Origin: Paenibacillus antarcticus
Lineage (GTDB): Bacteria > Bacillota > Bacilli > Paenibacillales > Paenibacillaceae
NCBI RefSeq assembly: GCF_001637225.1
Contig: NZ_LVJI01000016.1
Coordinates: 186,001 to 250,000, forward strand
DNA: 64,000 bases
Reading direction: 5' to 3'
The notes beneath the pieces are model-generated. The model was given only the letters and a program-made list of their open reading frames with translations. It was not told the origin of the DNA and did no database searches. The first letter of the stretch is position 1, and every line of letters starts with the position of its first letter. Below, one piece after another: positions 62,563 through 64,000 of this stretch. The translations under genes and the position numbers were made by a program.

Positions 62563-64000
62563 ATAGCCTCTCCTTTTACGATTTCAGTAAGAATCTCAGA
62601 GATGATGTCCTCGTAGTCCTTATTCTGTAATGAAAAGAGTTCTTCCTTTGTTTTTCTTGCGCTCGGATGAAGCTCATTTAATGTTGTCCATAAGAATACA
62701 TTTTTCATCTTTTGCTGTATCTTCTCGCGATCTCCGCCTTGATTGATATAGCTATTGAAAATTTCATAATCCCGAATACCCTTTTGTAATAATTTATATC
62801 GTAAGGATAGTAGGGGGTGACCATTCCTACCGGGATAGACGAAGTTAGTATCACCCGCTGGGAAGAAAGGGTAATGGTAGGAAATCTTATTCAATGGATC
62901 ATTAGGCCACACGGTATAATTCCATCTTAAGAAACCATCGATGTTCATGTGGAAGGCGAGCCAAGGAATAAGTCTGCTCTCTAACAAGTGTGAGCGTATG
63001 AAAGTGTTAGGAATTTCAGGAACACAGCAGACATAATAGGACATTTTTCCTTTGATCTGGTTCTTCAATTCCTGAATTCTCTCGAATTCATTAGCAATGC
63101 AATCTAGAACCGGGATATAATCCATAATTCCTTCAATATCTTGTTCTATGAAGGAAGCATGATTAATGGCTGCTTTATATTTAAAAGAGGGTGCCATTTG
63201 TTTAAGCTCGTTAAGTCTGTGAGTGAAGATTTCCGTATCTGAGGGTTCATCAGCGATGACTCTCACGATATCGATCCAGCCTTTATCGATGAAGTTTTGT
63301 TCTAAAGCTTGAACATATTTCTCTAAATCTTTTTTATACTTCACAAACTTGTAGGTATTCGTGCTCTCATCCCAATATCTAATTCGGATGGCATCATTAT
63401 AATCTTCAATAACACTTCCGAGACCAGCATCTTCAAGAACCCAAATGTTGAGCAATCCGAACACTTCGATTTCTTGTGTTATTCCATGCTTCATTCCTAA
63501 TTCCACATATCGATTCAAGGCATTGAAGTCAAAGGACCATTTGCCATTTCTTAAGAGCGATACGTTTACAATATTATATTCGAACATGTTCGCGGGATCG
63601 ATTCGATCATAACTTGAGGATTGCCCTGACCAAGGGATTTCCGAGACGATAACCGATAAAGCCTTCTGCCCAAGATCAGCCAAGGAGGAGATATAGTTCT
63701 CCATGATGGAGAAATGTTCATCACTCCACAGGGCTAAGTCGTATTTTCTCGCGATATTAGAATTGTGTTGCCATAAATTCAGGTTGAATGAATAATCCGA
63801 CGCATCGGTAAGGGTTGTATTCACGACTTGGATGTCGAAAGATAGCTGTCTAATGATGACCTCGTCTTCGAACAATCGATGTCCAAATACGCTTATCTGA
63901 GGATTATAAGTTCCAGGCTCAACATCTTTATCGATCTCTACTTCGATCCAGATAGGTTGTACTCTTCTACCATCAACATGGATGAACGGCTGCTGCAGAA
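62559..64000 (-). CDS. DUF4091 (GH123-like) protein, N-terminal end outside window
   Basis: The frame runs in from the window edge (PIWIEVEIDKDVEPGTY is readable near 63950), so at least 480 residues are present and the start is missing. The N-terminal visible part looks like a beta-domain; the rest is DUF4091: IRVIADEPSDTEIFTHRLNELK with an Asp-Glu pair, IPWLAFHMNIDGFLRWNYTVWPNDP and YPGRNGHPLLSLRYKLLQKGIRDYE. DUF4091 contains the GH123 beta-N-acetylgalactosaminidases. It overlaps the oxidoreductase gene by 4 bases and probably feeds its product to it, an inference from coupling. Confidence 0.82.
   Translation of the reverse strand, partial: LQQPFIHVDGRRVQPIWIEVEIDKDVEPGTYNPQISVFGHRLFEDEVIIRQLSFDIQVVNTTLTDASDYSFNLNLWQHNSNIARKYDLALWSDEHFSIMENYISSLADLGQKALSVIVSEIPWSGQSSSYDRIDPANMFEYNIVNVSLLRNGKWSFDFNALNRYVELGMKHGITQEIEVFGLLNIWVLEDAGLGSVIEDYNDAIRIRYWDESTNTYKFVKYKKDLEKYVQALEQNFIDKGWIDIVRVIADEPSDTEIFTHRLNELKQMAPSFKYKAAINHASFIEQDIEGIMDYIPVLDCIANEFERIQELKNQIKGKMSYYVCCVPEIPNTFIRSHLLESRLIPWLAFHMNIDGFLRWNYTVWPNDPLNKISYHYPFFPAGDTNFVYPGRNGHPLLSLRYKLLQKGIRDYEIFNSYINQGGDREKIQQKMKNVFLWTTLNELHPSARKTKEELFSLQNKDYEDIISEILTEIVKGEAI

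Overview
The window looks like chromosomal DNA of a low-to-moderate GC, spore-former-type Bacillota, most likely Paenibacillus or a close relative. Supporting points are strong AGGAGG ribosome sites, frequent TTG starts, stalk-domain (copper amine oxidase N-terminal-like) secreted proteins, a caa3-type ctaCDEF-ctaG cluster, a guanine-type riboswitch before xpt-pbuX, and a TPP riboswitch before thiC. No rRNA, tRNA, prophage, insertion sequence or CRISPR array was seen. This is core/accessory chromosome rather than an obvious island.

Layout. 1-7.7 kb: end of an NAD(P)-binding oxidoreductase, ridA, a TspO-like membrane protein, a bacterial SNF2 helicase followed by a degenerate SWIM-type partner, a VanY-like lipoprotein carboxypeptidase and a small alarmone synthetase. 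8.2-16.6 kb: a membrane GGDEF-EAL protein with an orphan solute-binding lipoprotein, a UvrD-like helicase, a zinc-ribbon protein and a TrmB-like regulator. 16.7-20.4 kb: riboswitch-xpt-pbuX, a diacylglycerol-kinase-like lipid kinase, a DUF4870-like protein. 20.6-27.2 kb: a 62-aa protein with a structured leader, then ctaC-ctaD-ctaE-ctaF, ctaG and a CtaM/DUF420 protein, with a ResD-like box and a cre site upstream. 27.3-31.9 kb: a YtrA-like GntR-regulated ABC transporter operon with two ATPases and two different permeases.

32-35.3 kb: a stalk-domain protein, a YdhK-like lipoprotein and an RclA/Har-like flavin disulfide reductase. 35.4-40.2 kb: LysR regulator divergent from zwf-tal-gnd, the NADPH-producing pentose phosphate enzymes. 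40.2-46.6 kb: a six-gene Bce-like detoxification operon (ATPase, FtsX permease, YxeA, DUF418, response regulator, sensor kinase) behind a promoter with phased direct repeats. 46.7-52.2 kb: a 139-aa protein that may be beta-grasp-like, followed by a 1651-aa DUF5724/DUF4132 (MolR-like) protein; this is the least understood unit. 52.3-57.1 kb: a second DUF418 protein, a secreted protein with two 183-residue repeats and a Met/His-rich tail, and a divergent ECF sigma/anti-sigma pair. 57.2-64 kb: DinB, TPP riboswitch-thiC, a CcpA-controlled GH16 glucanase, and a translationally coupled Gfo/Idh/MocA oxidoreductase plus DUF4091 protein cut by the window end.

The best candidates for new biology are the MolR-like pair, the duplicated His-conserved secreted protein next to the sigma factor, the structured leader at 20.7 kb, and the composite Bce-like operon. 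All functional assignments are from reading motifs and recalled family patterns; no database search was run.
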